From assembly GCA_024644595.1 (NCBI GenBank), contig JAHEHL010000009.1, positions 209,512-273,511 on the forward strand: 64,000 nt of DNA, written 5' to 3'. The notes under the pieces are model-generated. The model made no database searches. It saw nothing but the letters and a program-made list of their open reading frames with translations, and had not been told where the DNA came from. Below are positions 1 through 10,119 of this stretch, in pieces (within the stretch, counting starts at the first letter, position 1; each line of letters begins with the position of its first letter). The translations under genes and the position numbers were made by a program. Origin of the DNA: Porticoccaceae bacterium (GTDB lineage Bacteria > Pseudomonadota > Gammaproteobacteria > Pseudomonadales > Porticoccaceae).

Positions 1-1
1 G

Positions 2-310
2 CTGTATCGCGATGCCATCTTGAAGGTGCGCGATGATGTCACCACCGGGGTGCAACTGCACGCAGCGATCAAGACACGAAAGATGTTCCCGATTTTGCTG
101 CAACAGATGACTGCGATTGGTGAGGAGTCGGGCGCGCTGGATGATATGCTGGAGAAGGCGGCGATTCACTATGAGGAGCTGGTCGATAACTCTGTTGATA
201 ATCTCACCAGTCTGCTGGAGCCATTGATTATGTCGGTGCTCGGGGTGTTAGTCGGCGGCCTGCTGATCGCGATGTATCTGCCGATATTCCAGTTGGGTAA
301 TGTGGTTTAA
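2..310 (+). CDS. pilC: PilC, type IV pilus inner-membrane platform protein (3' end only)
   Basis: C-terminal 102 residues of a type II secretion F-domain (GspF/PilC) protein; the gene begins left of the window and the open frame runs from base 2 to the TAA at 308-310. The visible part has the family's typical ending: a helical stretch with AIGEESGALDDML, then YEELVDNSVD and SLLEPLIM, followed by a hydrophobic membrane helix (VLGVLVGGLLIAMYLPIF). PilC sits in the inner membrane and couples the PilB/PilT ATPases to pilus assembly and retraction. The prepilin peptidase gene follows about 85 bases downstream, the usual pilBCD arrangement. Identification is confident despite the truncation. Confidence 0.93.
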   Translation: MYRDAILKVRDDVTTGVQLHAAIKTRKMFPILLQQMTAIGEESGALDDMLEKAAIHYEELVDNSVDNLTSLLEPLIMSVLGVLVGGLLIAMYLPIFQLGNVV

Positions 311-394
311 TAGAGCGCTGAAATGCGTTGATCAAATGGCTGCAACGGTTGTGCGGCAGCCGCTCAGAAAAATAATTTTCACCGGACATTAATT

Positions 395-1255
395 ATGTTT
401 TTCGAGACTTCTTTGTCATCTTTTGCCCTGGCGCTGACCGCCCTGCCTCTGGGCCTGATCGTGGGCAGCTTTCTGAATGTGGTGATTCTGCGTTTTCCCG
501 AACAACTCAAAACGCGCTGGCGACATGAGTCGCAGGATTTTCTCGGCCTGCCCGCTGATTCCTCGGAGCCGCTATCTCTCGCTACTCCGGCTTCGCGCTG
601 TCCATCGTGCGGCGAGAGCATCAAGCCGTGGCACAATATCCCGGTGATCAGCTATGTATTTTTGCGCGGCAAGTGTCACGCCTGTTCACGTGCTATTTCG
701 ATTCAATATCCGCTGGTCGAATTGCTGAGCGGGCTGGTGACGAGTTTTATTGTCTATCAGTTTGGGCTGTCGCTGATGGCGGCGTACTGTTTAATATTCA
801 GCTGGGTGTTGATTGCTCTGACCGGTATTGATTATCGCGAGCAAATACTGCCTGATCAGATTACCTTGCCGCTGCTATGGCTGGGGCTGTTTGCCAATCT
901 CAATGCGACCTTTGTGCCGCTCAACGATGCAGTGATCGGCGCACTCGCCGGTTACCTGTCACTGTGGATTGTGTTCTGGTTATTCAAGCTGATTACCGGC
1001 AAGGAAGGTATGGGCTACGGCGATTTTAAGCTGCTCGCCGCGCTGGGTGCCTGGATGGGCTGGCATATGTTGCCGCTGATTATTATTCTGTCGACCTTTG
1101 CCGGCGCGCTGGTGGGTGTCGTCGGGTTGCTTCTCAAGACCAGAGACAAGCAGGTGCCAATGGCATTTGGGCCGTTCTTGGCAATAGCGGGTTGGATTGC
1201 CTTAATCTGGGGTGATACTATTCTCGCCTCCTATTTAGGTGCCTTTGGACTCTAG
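395..1255 (+). CDS. pilD: Prepilin leader peptidase / N-methyltransferase PilD
   Basis: Inner-membrane aspartic peptidase that cleaves type IV prepilins and type II pseudopilins and methylates the new N-terminus. The 286-residue length is typical. The cytoplasmic zinc loop has two Cys pairs, C69/C72 and C94/C97. The two catalytic aspartates are visible at D146 (GIDYREQ) and D210 in the GMGYGD motif (GxGD class). The remainder is a run of hydrophobic helices. It lies directly after pilC and before coaE and yacG, an order common in pseudomonads and relatives. Confidence 0.96.
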   Translation: MFFETSLSSFALALTALPLGLIVGSFLNVVILRFPEQLKTRWRHESQDFLGLPADSSEPLSLATPASRCPSCGESIKPWHNIPVISYVFLRGKCHACSRAISIQYPLVELLSGLVTSFIVYQFGLSLMAAYCLIFSWVLIALTGIDYREQILPDQITLPLLWLGLFANLNATFVPLNDAVIGALAGYLSLWIVFWLFKLITGKEGMGYGDFKLLAALGAWMGWHMLPLIIILSTFAGALVGVVGLLLKTRDKQVPMAFGPFLAIAGWIALIWGDTILASYLGAFGL

Positions 1256-1324
1256 ATCAGGCTGCGCTGAGCGGCCTTCGAGCCGTCGCACTTAATCATT
1301 CATCAGCGGCCCTGGCATGTTATC

Positions 1325-1954
1325 TTGACTGATCACTCCCCTTCTTCAAAACCTTTCGTTGTCGGTTTGACCGGCGGTATCGGCAGCGGTAAAAGCACCG
1401 TTGCCGAGGCTTTCCGGCAGCTGGGTATCGTTACGGTTGATACCGATCAGGCCTCGCGCAAGGTCGTTGAACCGGGCATGCCAGCGCTGACTGAGATCAG
1501 TGCGCACTTTGGCGCTGATATTCTGCAAGCGGATGGCAACCTCGATCGCGCCGCACTGCGGCAAATTATTTTTTCGGACCCACAACAAAAGCAGTGGCTT
1601 GAGTCGCTGTTGCACCCATTGATTCGCAAATGGATCGCGCAGCAGTTAGGCGCGGCGCAAAGCCCCTATGTGATTCTCGAATCACCCCTTTTGTTTGAAA
1701 CTGATCAGGTGCAATTGGTCGATACCACCGTGCTTGTCGATGTGCCAGTTGAGCTGCAAATAAAGCGTGCCTGTGCTCGGGACAATAATCCGGTGGAACA
1801 GATCCAGAGTATTATTGATGCGCAGTTGCCACGAGATATCAAACGCGCCCGCGCAGACCGTATACTGGATAATTCACTGCCATTGGAGACATTGAGCGAG
1901 CGAGTTGCAACGCTGCATAGGGAGCTTTTAAAATTAATCCATTCCACAAATTGA
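1325..1954 (+). CDS. coaE: Dephospho-CoA kinase CoaE (TTG start)
   Basis: Phosphorylates the 3'-hydroxyl of the ribose of dephospho-CoA, the last step of coenzyme A synthesis. The Walker A loop GGIGSGKST is at residues 17-25, followed by [14 protein letters not shown] and by LLHPLIR and ILESPLLFE, all typical of CoaE. Length is 209 residues, normal for the family. The start appears to be TTG at 1325: the nearest upstream ATG (1317) is in another frame and meets a stop after three codons. The gene lies between pilD and yacG in the usual cluster. Confidence 0.95.
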   Translation: MTDHSPSSKPFVVGLTGGIGSGKSTVAEAFRQLGIVTVDTDQASRKVVEPGMPALTEISAHFGADILQADGNLDRAALRQIIFSDPQQKQWLESLLHPLIRKWIAQQLGAAQSPYVILESPLLFETDQVQLVDTTVLVDVPVELQIKRACARDNNPVEQIQSIIDAQLPRDIKRARADRILDNSLPLETLSERVATLHRELLKLIHSTN

Positions 1955-1964
1955 GCGCCACCCG

Positions 1965-2204
1965 ATGAGCCCGACAACTTTAAGCTGCCCAACCTGTAAA
2001 ACGACTCTGGAGTGGAGCGATAAATTTCCGTTTCGTCCATTTTGCAGCAAGCGCTGTCAACAAATCGATTTTGGTGGCTGGGCGCGCGAGGATTTTGCCA
2101 TTAAGGGCGCTGCGCTGGTCGATCCTGAGATGCTGGACTCTGAGCAGCTATCCAAAGAGTTACTCGACGCAGGCTTGATCGATCCGGATTTGCTCGAGTC
2201 CTAG
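1965..2204 (+). CDS. yacG: DNA gyrase inhibitor YacG
   Basis: Small zinc protein of 79 residues. Four cysteines at C8, C11, C27 and C31 form the CPxC...CSKRC zinc finger of the YacG family, followed by the conserved [13 protein letters not shown] segment. In E. coli YacG binds GyrB and blocks DNA binding by gyrase. It starts 11 bases after coaE. Its stop codon overlaps that of the convergent mutT (shared bases 2201-2204), so there is no room for a terminator between the two transcripts. Confidence 0.93.
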   Translation: MSPTTLSCPTCKTTLEWSDKFPFRPFCSKRCQQIDFGGWAREDFAIKGAALVDPEMLDSEQLSKELLDAGLIDPDLLES

Positions 2205-2650
2205 TCAGCTATTTTATTGGTCGACATCATTTGAGGGTTTAAGCCCTGCTCAGCAAGGCGCTCAAGGATCGGTTGATTGGCTGCCGGAAAATCCAGGTCC
2301 TGATCTGCTGACCGTGCCGTTAAACTGTGCAAGTCAACCCAGCGACACTGCTGTCCCTCTTTGCCATGGGCATTGCCGCTAAAGCCATCGACTTGCCAGA
2401 TATCCAACACAACTTTTTTGTCGCCGTAATCGTGGTCGACGCGCATATAGGGTTGCGCATGCGTGACCTGAATATCGATCTCTTCAAATAGCTCTCGCGT
2501 CAGCGCCTGTTCGGGGTTTTCACTGGCTTCGAGTTTGCCGCCGGGAAATTCCCAGAGGCCGCCCTGATGCAGATGATCGGGGCGACGGGTAATAAAAATG
2601 CGTTGCTCCGGACCGACAATAATGGCTGCGACCACCTGAATTACTTTCAC
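2201..2650 (-). CDS. mutT: 8-oxo-dGTP diphosphatase MutT (Nudix hydrolase)
   Basis: Removes oxidised dGTP from the nucleotide pool by hydrolysis to the monophosphate. The Nudix box spans residues 38-60, with the metal-binding REL-FEE core intact at 52-57; the usual Gly near its end is Asp59 here. Length is 149 residues, without the thiamine-phosphate synthase-like extension found in some pseudomonad homologues. It is the last gene of the run secA-argJ-mutT and is convergent with yacG. The position at the end of this cluster supports MutT over a generic Nudix hydrolase. Confidence 0.9.
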   Translation of the reverse strand: MKVIQVVAAIIVGPEQRIFITRRPDHLHQGGLWEFPGGKLEASENPEQALTRELFEEIDIQVTHAQPYMRVDHDYGDKKVVLDIWQVDGFSGNAHGKEGQQCRWVDLHSLTARSADQDLDFPAANQPILERLAEQGLNPQMMSTNKIAD

Positions 2651-2683
2651 CGCGGCATCCTCAACAACATAATCCGCGCACGT

Positions 2684-3901
2684 TTAGGTGCGGTATTCAG
2701 CATTGATGCGGACATATTCGTAGGTCAGGTCGGTGGTCCAGACGGTTTCGCTGGTGTTGCCGCGATTGAGTGAAATGCTGATGCTGATCTCTTCCGGTGC
2801 CATGGCCTGTGCGCCCGCCGCTTCACTGTAACTGGCGGCGCGACCACCGCGCTCAACGATCAAGACCTCATTGAGACTTATCGAGACCTTGCTGACATCG
2901 AGATTGTCGACACCGGCGCGGCCGACGGCGGCAAGAATACGGCCCCAGTTGGCGTCGGAGGCCGCCAGTGCGGTTTTAACCAGCGGCGATTCGGCGACGG
3001 TGTAGGCAACTTTCAGGGCTTCCTCGGAGTTCACTGCGCTGTCGACTACCACCGAGACAAACTTGGTGGCTCCTTCGCCATCCCGAATGATGGCCTGAGC
3101 CAGCTCAATAAACACCTTCTCGAGTTGGCTGACAAATTCCTCAAAATTGCTTTCGTCGATCACCACAGTGCTGGCACCGGTCGCGACCAATACGATCGAA
3201 TCATTGGTCGAGGTGTCGCTGTCGACGGTGATGCGATTAAAGGATTTATTGGTAACCAGGCGCAGGGCGCGGTGCAATAATTCGCTATCAACCTGTGCGT
3301 CAGTGGCGACAAACCCGAGCATGGTGGCCATATTGGGCTTGATCATGCCTGAGCCTTTGCTGATCCCGGTGATGGTTACAACCTTGGGCTCAGTTCCAAT
3401 CGGCTGGTATTGCAGGCTGGCGCCCTTGGCACAGGTGTCGGTGGTGAGGATGCCGTCGGCGGCATCGGCCCAGCCCTCTTCAGCCAGTGCATCAACGGCG
3501 GCGGGCAGTGCCGCGAGTAATTTTTCTATTGGCAGTGGTTCACCAATGACGCCGGTGGAAAATGGCAGCACCTGTTGAGGTGAGACGCCTTGTCGCTCGG
3601 CCAGTGCCTGACAGCTACGCTGAGCATCGACAAGACCCTGTTCACCGGTTCCGGCATTGGCGTTGCCGGTGTTGACCAACAGGTAACGCGGCACATCAGT
3701 GCTGAGGTGCTGCCTGCAGACCACAACCGGTGCGGCACAAAACGCATTCTGAGTAAACAGTGCGGCTACGCTTGCCTGGGGCTGAATTTGCATGAGCACC
3801 AGATCTTTGCGCCCCGGGGTTTTAATCCCGGCGCTGGTGGTGCCGAGTGCAAACCCGGCGACCGGGTGCATCTTTGGAAAGGGTTTGTTGCCTGTGGCCA
3901 T
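2684..3901 (-). CDS. argJ: Bifunctional ornithine acetyltransferase / N-acetylglutamate synthase ArgJ
   Basis: Transfers acetyl between N-acetylornithine and glutamate in the cyclic arginine pathway. It is made as a precursor that cleaves itself before an internal threonine. The cleavage motif KPNMATMLGF is present with Thr193 as the nucleophile of the beta chain, and the upstream KGSGMI segment is conserved. The 405-residue length is normal. A clear ribosome binding site (AGGAAACGAG) precedes the ATG at 3901. It lies downstream of secA on the same strand, as in Pseudomonas. Confidence 0.95.
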   Translation of the reverse strand: MATGNKPFPKMHPVAGFALGTTSAGIKTPGRKDLVLMQIQPQASVAALFTQNAFCAAPVVVCRQHLSTDVPRYLLVNTGNANAGTGEQGLVDAQRSCQALAERQGVSPQQVLPFSTGVIGEPLPIEKLLAALPAAVDALAEEGWADAADGILTTDTCAKGASLQYQPIGTEPKVVTITGISKGSGMIKPNMATMLGFVATDAQVDSELLHRALRLVTNKSFNRITVDSDTSTNDSIVLVATGASTVVIDESNFEEFVSQLEKVFIELAQAIIRDGEGATKFVSVVVDSAVNSEEALKVAYTVAESPLVKTALAASDANWGRILAAVGRAGVDNLDVSKVSISLNEVLIVERGGRAASYSEAAGAQAMAPEEISISISLNRGNTSETVWTTDLTYEYVRINAEYRT

Positions 3902-3938
3902 CTCGTTTCCTGATCCTGATTACTGAACCTGCCAGCGA

Positions 3939-6707
3939 TTAAATTTTACCGTGGCACTGTTTATATTTTTTACCTGAGCCACAGGGACAGCTGTCATTGC
4001 GCCCAACTTTTGGGCCCTGACGCAACATTGGTTGCTGCGCACCTGTCTCTCCACCTCTATCCGCACCTTGCTGCTGGGCCTGCTCATCACTGAGGCTGGC
4101 GCTCTGGGCGTGTTGATATTCGCGACCTTCCTGCTCTTTGCGGCGCTGCTGTTCAAGTTTGCGCATGTCCTCTTCACTGGCGATCTGTATATGGCTGAGG
4201 AAACGCACGGTTTCAAATTTAATGTCCTCTAGCAACTGTTCAAACATGGCGAACGATTCGCGTTTGTACTCCTGCTTGGGGTTTTTCTGGGCGTAGGCGC
4301 GCAGGCCAATGCCCTGACGCAGCTGGTCCATATTGGCAAGGTGATCTTTCCATTGATTGTCGAGTACCTGGAGCATAATTTGACGTTCGACATCGCGCAT
4401 CTGCACGCCGACATCGGCATAGCGGGTCTGGTAATTCTCTTCGATCAACTCAGCGGCACGGGCGCGCAGCGATTCTTCATCGAGACGACTGTCCTCTTCG
4501 AGCCACTGACCAATCGGCAGCTGCACAGCAAAGTCATTGGCCAGGGCTTTTTCCAGACCTTCGATATCCCACTGCTCTTCAAGACTCTGCGGCGGAATAA
4601 AGCTGTCGACAACACGGTTGACTACATCTTCGCGGACATTGGTTATGATTTCGGAGATATCACCGTCTTCGAGCAGGTCGTTGCGCTGCTGATAGATCAC
4701 CTGACGCTGATCGTTGGCGACATCGTCGTACTCCAGCAGGTGTTTGCGAATATCGAAGTTGCGCCCTTCGACCTTGCGCTGAGCTTTGACGATGGCGTTG
4801 GTCACCATGCGGTGTTCGATCGATTCGCCGTGTTCCATACCCATTGAGCGCATCATGTTTTTCATCCGGTCGGAGGCAAACAGACGCATCAATGGATCTT
4901 CCAATGACAGGTAGAAGCGCGACACACCCGGATCACCCTGGCGGCCTGAACGCCCGCGCAGCTGGTTGTCGATGCGACGTGATTCATGACGTTCGGTGGC
5001 GACAATATGCAGACCGCCAGCTTCTAACACAGTCGTGTGACGTTGTTCCCAGTCGGCTCTGAGCTCTGCAATCTGCTCATCGCTGGCCTCGTCACCGAGC
5101 TCTTTGATTTCCGCGTCGAGGTTGCCGCCAAGAACAATATCGGTACCGCGACCGGCCATATTAGTAGCGATGGTCACCGCGCCGGGCCGCCCGGCTTCAA
5201 CAATGATGTTCGCTTCGCGCTCGTGTTGCTTGGCATTCAACACGTTGTGTTTAACACCGGCTTTGGTGAGCATATTCGAGAGCAGTTCTGAGGTCTCGAC
5301 CGAGGCGGTTCCGACCAGCACTGGTGCACCCTTTTCAGTGATCTCAGCGATATCTTCGATCACGGCTTCAAATTTTTCTTCCTGAGTCAAAAACACCAGG
5401 TCGTTGAGATCCTTGCGCTTGACCTCGACATTGGTCGGGATAACCATCACCTGAAGACCGTAGATCTGCTGAAATTCGTAGGCTTCGGTGTCAGCCGTGC
5501 CGGTCATACCGGCGAGCTTGCGGTAGAGGCGGAAATAATTCTGGAAGGTGGTGGAAGCCAGGGTCTGGCTCTCCTGCTGAATGGTCAGCCCCTCTTTGGC
5601 TTCAATCGCCTGATGGAGACCTTCAGAGAGACGTCGACCCGGCATCGTGCGGCCGGTATGTTCGTCAATCAGAACCGCCTGACCATCCTGAAGGATATAT
5701 TCCACATCACACTGGAACAGATGCTGGGCGCGCAGTGCCGAGTGCACGTGATGCAGCAGCCCGAGGTTAGTTGCCTGATAAAGGCTATCATCCGGCGCAA
5801 GCAAACCCTCACTTATTAAAATATCTTCTACCTTCTGGAAGCCCTCTTCGGTGAGCTCGACGCCACGAGTTTTCTCGTCGACAATAAAATCTCCCGGCTC
5901 CTCTTCCGTTCCTGCGCTGAGTTTAAGGGTGAGGGCGTTGACGCTGCGATAGAGTTCAGAGCTGTCTTGGGCAGCACCCGAAATAATCAGTGGGGTTCGC
6001 GCTTCATCAATAAGGATGGAGTCAACCTCGTCAACGATAGCAAAGCTGAGTCCACGCTGAGACTTGTCCTCAAGTCGGAGAGCCATGTTGTCGCGCAAGT
6101 AGTCGAAGCCAAATTCATTGTTGGTGCCGTAGGTAATATCCGCAGCATAGGCTTCACGTCGGCTACAGGGCCGCAGGTTGGCGTCGCCGCTATCCATCAC
6201 AAATGAATTGGCACTCTCGGGTCCCTGATAGGACTGAATCACACCGACAGAGAGACCAAGCGCCTGATACAGCGGGGCCATCCACTGGGCATCGCGGCGC
6301 GCCAAATAGTCATTGACGGTAATCACATGCACACCCTCAGCGGGCAGTGCATTGAGGTAGGCGGCGAGTGTTGCGACCAGAGTTTTACCTTCACCTGTGC
6401 GCATCTCGGCAATTTTGCCCTGATGCAAAGTGATACCACCGATCATCTGCACGTCGAAATGGCGCATACCCATCACCCGGCGAGCGGTTTCACGCACCAG
6501 AGCAAAGGCTTCGGGCAGCAGTTGATCGAGGGTCTTACCGGCTTCGAGTTGCTCGCGCAGCTGCACGGTCTGCGCTTTGAGATCGGCGTCGTTAAGTTCG
6601 CCGAGCGCGGCCTCCAGCAGATTGATTTTATCGACGGTTTTACGCATTTTGCGTATTTCCCGGTCATTCTTGCTACCGAACATTTTCTTGAAAATATTAG
6701 CGAACAT
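3939..6707 (-). CDS. secA: Preprotein translocase ATPase SecA
   Basis: Motor ATPase that drives proteins through SecYEG. Walker A is GEGKT at residues 105-109, the DEAD-like box is [15 protein letters not shown], and the helicase C-terminal motifs ([25 protein letters not shown]) are present. The extreme C-terminus has the SecB/lipid-binding zinc motif [13 protein letters not shown]. The start is placed at ATG 6707 ([11 protein letters not shown], 922 residues), which has AAAAAGAG upstream and matches the family N-terminus; the open frame continues 25 codons further upstream without similarity to SecA. Confidence 0.97.
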   Translation of the reverse strand: MFANIFKKMFGSKNDREIRKMRKTVDKINLLEAALGELNDADLKAQTVQLREQLEAGKTLDQLLPEAFALVRETARRVMGMRHFDVQMIGGITLHQGKIAEMRTGEGKTLVATLAAYLNALPAEGVHVITVNDYLARRDAQWMAPLYQALGLSVGVIQSYQGPESANSFVMDSGDANLRPCSRREAYAADITYGTNNEFGFDYLRDNMALRLEDKSQRGLSFAIVDEVDSILIDEARTPLIISGAAQDSSELYRSVNALTLKLSAGTEEEPGDFIVDEKTRGVELTEEGFQKVEDILISEGLLAPDDSLYQATNLGLLHHVHSALRAQHLFQCDVEYILQDGQAVLIDEHTGRTMPGRRLSEGLHQAIEAKEGLTIQQESQTLASTTFQNYFRLYRKLAGMTGTADTEAYEFQQIYGLQVMVIPTNVEVKRKDLNDLVFLTQEEKFEAVIEDIAEITEKGAPVLVGTASVETSELLSNMLTKAGVKHNVLNAKQHEREANIIVEAGRPGAVTIATNMAGRGTDIVLGGNLDAEIKELGDEASDEQIAELRADWEQRHTTVLEAGGLHIVATERHESRRIDNQLRGRSGRQGDPGVSRFYLSLEDPLMRLFASDRMKNMMRSMGMEHGESIEHRMVTNAIVKAQRKVEGRNFDIRKHLLEYDDVANDQRQVIYQQRNDLLEDGDISEIITNVREDVVNRVVDSFIPPQSLEEQWDIEGLEKALANDFAVQLPIGQWLEEDSRLDEESLRARAAELIEENYQTRYADVGVQMRDVERQIMLQVLDNQWKDHLANMDQLRQGIGLRAYAQKNPKQEYKRESFAMFEQLLEDIKFETVRFLSHIQIASEEDMRKLEQQRRKEQEGREYQHAQSASLSDEQAQQQGADRGGETGAQQPMLRQGPKVGRNDSCPCGSGKKYKQCHGKI

Positions 6708-6852
6708 ACTCTTTTTCCATCTACAGATAACAGGGTATTCAGGGTGCTTTGGCAACCAACAGTGCAACCATTCCAAACACAATAGGCTTAGACCGAGTGC
6801 ACAGCGGATTCAAGTCTCGCTGACCAGGTCTGAGCGATTTCGCGGTGGGAAA

Positions 6853-7794
6853 TTAGCGGTTGGTTTTGTGAATATAGCTTGCAGGGTCGACCGTGCGGCC
6901 GTTTTTGTACACTTCAAAGTGCACATGGGGACCAGTGGAGCGGCCGGAACTACCCATGAGGGCGATCTGCTGGCCTTTTTTGACGATGCTGCCAAGCGTG
7001 ACAAGATTTTTATCGTTGTGCGCATAGCGGGTGACATAGCCATCACCGTGGTTGATCTCAACCATTTTGCCGTAACCGCTGCGCTTGCCCGACCAGGTGA
7101 CTACACCAGACGCGACCGCAACGATCTCCGAACCTTTCTTGCCAGCAAAATCCACTCCAGCATGCCAGCGCTGATCACCGTCGAACGGATCAGCACGCAT
7201 ACCGTAACGGGAGGACATCCAGCCTTTGTTAATCGGTGTGCCGGCAACTGTCTGTTCTCGCTTGAGCCTGTTGTCGGACATCATGGAAGTGAGAACCTGC
7301 AGCTGTGCTGAACGGTTGTCCAGTCGACGATCGAGACGATCAAACAGGCTGCTCAGTTCGCGTTGCATAGCCAGTGAGTCTGTCGTCTCCACGGCCGATG
7401 ATCCCTTTGGGCCACCCACACCGGGTGCGTCGGAGAAATCGAATTCACCGTCGTCAAGGCGGGCAATCTGGGTCAGGCGTTCACCGAGCGCATCGAGGCG
7501 AATCAGACGGGCACGCATTTCGGCCAGTTTAACCGTCATCGCCGTCAGGGTTTCCGCAGCTTGAGCACGACCTTGATCAACTTCTTGCTGCTGCTGAACC
7601 AGTTCATGCTGCATCTGATTGACGGTGTTTTCAACCACCAGTTCCCAGCGACCATCAGCAATTTTGACCCCGAGCAAGGTGCCCGCAGCAACCGGAATAC
7701 CCAACAATAAAACAGACAGCAGTCCTTTGGCCCAACTGTTGAGGCTCAGGGTGCGGACCTTTTCGGCCCCATTGCTGATAAGAATAATTTTCAC
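6853..7794 (-). CDS. M23-family (LytM) metallopeptidase, membrane anchored
   Basis: A 313-residue protein with a short cytoplasmic N-terminus, one membrane helix near residues 25-45 and a coiled-coil-like stretch rich in Gln, Glu and Ala. The C-terminal LytM domain has the zinc ligands in HAGVDF and HVHFEV and the GSSGRSTGPH signature. Such proteins cut peptidoglycan cross-links or act as envelope activators. The zinc ligands are intact, so it is probably active. Its place between lpxC and secA is conserved in many gammaproteobacteria, but the exact role is unassigned. Confidence 0.88.
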   Translation of the reverse strand: MKIILISNGAEKVRTLSLNSWAKGLLSVLLLGIPVAAGTLLGVKIADGRWELVVENTVNQMQHELVQQQQEVDQGRAQAAETLTAMTVKLAEMRARLIRLDALGERLTQIARLDDGEFDFSDAPGVGGPKGSSAVETTDSLAMQRELSSLFDRLDRRLDNRSAQLQVLTSMMSDNRLKREQTVAGTPINKGWMSSRYGMRADPFDGDQRWHAGVDFAGKKGSEIVAVASGVVTWSGKRSGYGKMVEINHGDGYVTRYAHNDKNLVTLGSIVKKGQQIALMGSSGRSTGPHVHFEVYKNGRTVDPASYIHKTNR

Positions 7795-7855
7795 TGTCTT
7801 CGTTACCGCTGGTTCACTTTTCCAGTTATTGTTTCCACTACAGGTTAATACTGTT

Positions 7856-8761
7856 TTAGCTTGCTTTCATATAGCTAATCGGCACATCTTCGGGATTGTC
7901 GATAAACGTCACCACTTCCCAGGCATCGGTGTCGGCGATCAGTGCTCGCAATGATGCATTATTAAGGGCGTGCCCCGACTTGTGTGCATTGAACTCTCCG
8001 ATCAGGCTATTGCCGAGCAGATAGAGGTCACCAATGGCATCCAGAATTTTATGTTTCACAAATTCGTCCTGATAGCGCAGACCGTCTTCGTTCAAAATCT
8101 GGTTTTCATCGACGACGATGGCATTTTCAAAACTGCCTCCCCGGGCGAGACCAACCGAGCGCAGGTACTCAAATTCGTGCATAAAGCCAAAGGTACGTGC
8201 ACGGCTGACTTCTTTGACAAAGGAGGTGGTAGAGAAATCAATGCTGGCATTGAGTTCCTGAGATTTAAACACTGGGTGATCAAACTCAATGGCGAAATTG
8301 ATTTTGAATCCATTGAAGGGTTTAAAGCTGGCCACTTTGTCATCCTGTTGGATGGTGACGTCGCGGATAACGCGGATAAACTTTTTCGCTGCATCCTGCT
8401 CACAGATGCCAGCAGATTGCAGCAGAAACACAAAAGGTCCGGCGCTGCCATCCATAATTGGCACTTCGGCTGCCGAGACGTCGACAATCACATTGTCTAT
8501 GCCGAGACCGGCAAATGCCGACAGCAGATGTTCTACGGTGGAGACTCGAACGTCGCCGTTCATAAGGGTTGTAGAGAGGGTCGTGTCGCCGACGTTTTCA
8601 GCCTTGGCAGCAATTTCAACCACAGGGTCAAGGTCGGTGCGACGAAAAACAATACCACTGTCCGGTTCAGCGGGGCGCAAGGTCAGATAGACCTTTTCGC
8701 CGGTGTGGAGACCCACGCCGGTCGCGCGTATCACGTTTTTTAACGTGCGCTGCTTAATCAT
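7856..8761 (-). CDS. lpxC: UDP-3-O-acyl-N-acetylglucosamine deacetylase LpxC
   Basis: Zinc enzyme catalysing the committed step of lipid A synthesis. H78 in [15 protein letters not shown], the [15 protein letters not shown] segment (His and Asp ligands) and HKSGHALNN are all present. The 301-residue length is typical. GAGAGAG lies upstream of the ATG at 8761. It follows ftsZ on the same strand after 133 bases that contain a long inverted repeat, which may set how much transcription passes from the division cluster into lpxC. Confidence 0.97.
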   Translation of the reverse strand: MIKQRTLKNVIRATGVGLHTGEKVYLTLRPAEPDSGIVFRRTDLDPVVEIAAKAENVGDTTLSTTLMNGDVRVSTVEHLLSAFAGLGIDNVIVDVSAAEVPIMDGSAGPFVFLLQSAGICEQDAAKKFIRVIRDVTIQQDDKVASFKPFNGFKINFAIEFDHPVFKSQELNASIDFSTTSFVKEVSRARTFGFMHEFEYLRSVGLARGGSFENAIVVDENQILNEDGLRYQDEFVKHKILDAIGDLYLLGNSLIGEFNAHKSGHALNNASLRALIADTDAWEVVTFIDNPEDVPISYMKAS

Positions 8762-8802
8762 TGCCGAACTCTCTCAACTAAAGCTCGGAATACTACCAGA
8801 GA

Positions 8803-8852
8803 AGCCCTCCATCACCAAGATTTTAAATCTGAGGCGAAGGTGACGGAGGGCT
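8803..8852 (-). promoter_or_regulatory. Long inverted repeat between ftsZ and lpxC
   Basis: Arms 8803-8816 and 8839-8852 can form a 14-base-pair stem with one G.U pair when read on the minus strand. The loop holds a smaller inverted repeat, AGATTTTAAATCT at 8818-8830. There is no clear U-tract after the stem on the minus strand, so it looks less like a strong terminator than an attenuating or processing hairpin between ftsZ and lpxC. Confidence 0.5.
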
Positions 8853-8894
8853 CCGTTTTAGCGGCTCTTCAATGGCTCTTTAACGACTTTTTTT

Positions 8895-10061
8895 TCAGTC
8901 TGCCTGCTTGCGCAGGAATGCCGGAACATCAAGATAATCGAGCTCGGTATCAACCTGCATATCGATCTTGCGCGCCGCCGACGTTACACCACCGGGACCC
9001 CGTCTGGAGATAGTGGGCTTTGCCAGTCCGGCGTAATCCACTTCACCCTGCGCGGTGCGTGGTGGATTATCAACCACAACACTCATGGGACCGCGTTTCT
9101 CGCCCTGCTCACTGAGGCCTGTTGCGACGACGGTAACGCGCAACTGGTCGGTGAGTTCGGGATCAAATACGCTACCGACGATCACCGTGGCATCTTCGTC
9201 AGAGAAGTCGCGAATCACATTGCCCACATCTTCAAATTCGCCCAGAGTCAGATCATAACCACTGGTGATATTGACCAGAATACCTTTGGCACCCTGCAGG
9301 TTGATGTCTTCAAGCAGCGGACACTTGATAGCACTCTCTGCAGCAACCAGAGCGCGATCTTCTCCGCTGGCTTCACCTGTACCCATCATCGCCATGCCCA
9401 TTTCCGACATCACTGTGCGTACATCGGCAAAGTCGACGTTGATCAGGCCTTCGAGCAAGATCAGATCGGCAATGCCCTGGACCGCACCATAGAGCACATT
9501 GTTGGCCTGCTTGAAAGCGTTGAGTACCGTCATGTCCTTGCCGAGAACCTGAAGTAGCTTTTCGTTGGGGACAATAATCAGCGAGTCAACACGCTCTTTC
9601 AGCTGCTGGATACCCTGATTGGCGATTTCCATACGTTTGCGGCCTTCAAAGGCAAATGGACGGGTGACAACGCCGACGGTGAGAATCCCCATCTGCTTGG
9701 CCACTTCGGCAATCACTGGCGCGGCGCCTGTACCGGTGCCACCACCCATACCGGCAGTGATAAAGACCATGTCAGCGCCCTGGATGGCCTGAGAGATACG
9801 CTCTTTATCCTCCAGTGCGGCCTGACGGCCGATCTCCGGATTAGCGCCGGCACCCAAACCCTTGGTCAAGGTTCCACCCAGCTGCAAAACAGTTGCACTG
9901 GTCAGATCATTGAGCGACTGGGCATCGGTGTTGGCACAGATAAACTGCACACCGTCAATATTGCCTTCCATCATATGACGTACCGCGTTGCCACCGCCGC
10001 CACCAACTCCGATTACTTTGATATCTGCATTCTTTGGAATGCTCTCTACTAGTTCAAACAT
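8895..10061 (-). CDS. ftsZ: Cell division GTPase FtsZ
   Basis: Tubulin-like protein that polymerises into the division ring. The GTP-binding tubulin signature GGGTGTG is at residues 106-112, and the protein ends in the conserved peptide [15 protein letters not shown] that binds FtsA and ZipA. ATG 10061 (MFELVES) is chosen because it follows GGGGAAACCT and matches the family start; this gives 388 residues. It is the last gene of the dcw cluster, downstream of ftsA. Confidence 0.98.
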   Translation of the reverse strand: MFELVESIPKNADIKVIGVGGGGGNAVRHMMEGNIDGVQFICANTDAQSLNDLTSATVLQLGGTLTKGLGAGANPEIGRQAALEDKERISQAIQGADMVFITAGMGGGTGTGAAPVIAEVAKQMGILTVGVVTRPFAFEGRKRMEIANQGIQQLKERVDSLIIVPNEKLLQVLGKDMTVLNAFKQANNVLYGAVQGIADLILLEGLINVDFADVRTVMSEMGMAMMGTGEASGEDRALVAAESAIKCPLLEDINLQGAKGILVNITSGYDLTLGEFEDVGNVIRDFSDEDATVIVGSVFDPELTDQLRVTVVATGLSEQGEKRGPMSVVVDNPPRTAQGEVDYAGLAKPTISRRGPGGVTSAARKIDMQVDTELDYLDVPAFLRKQAD

Positions 10062-10119
10062 AGGTTTCCCCTTTTTGCGCCTCACAATTAAAAACAATAG
10101 CCATCAACATTGATGACCC

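Noticed and set aside
4341-4847. 168-codon plus-strand frame opposite secA
   Set aside because: Antisense shadow of the SecA C-terminal half; the sense frame carries all SecA motifs.
6708-6782. 25-codon upstream extension of secA
   Set aside because: No similarity to SecA, and ATG 6707 has its own ribosome site and the family N-terminus.
7970-8743. 257-codon plus-strand frame opposite lpxC
   Set aside because: Entirely antisense to lpxC, no family similarity and no ribosome site in a sensible place.
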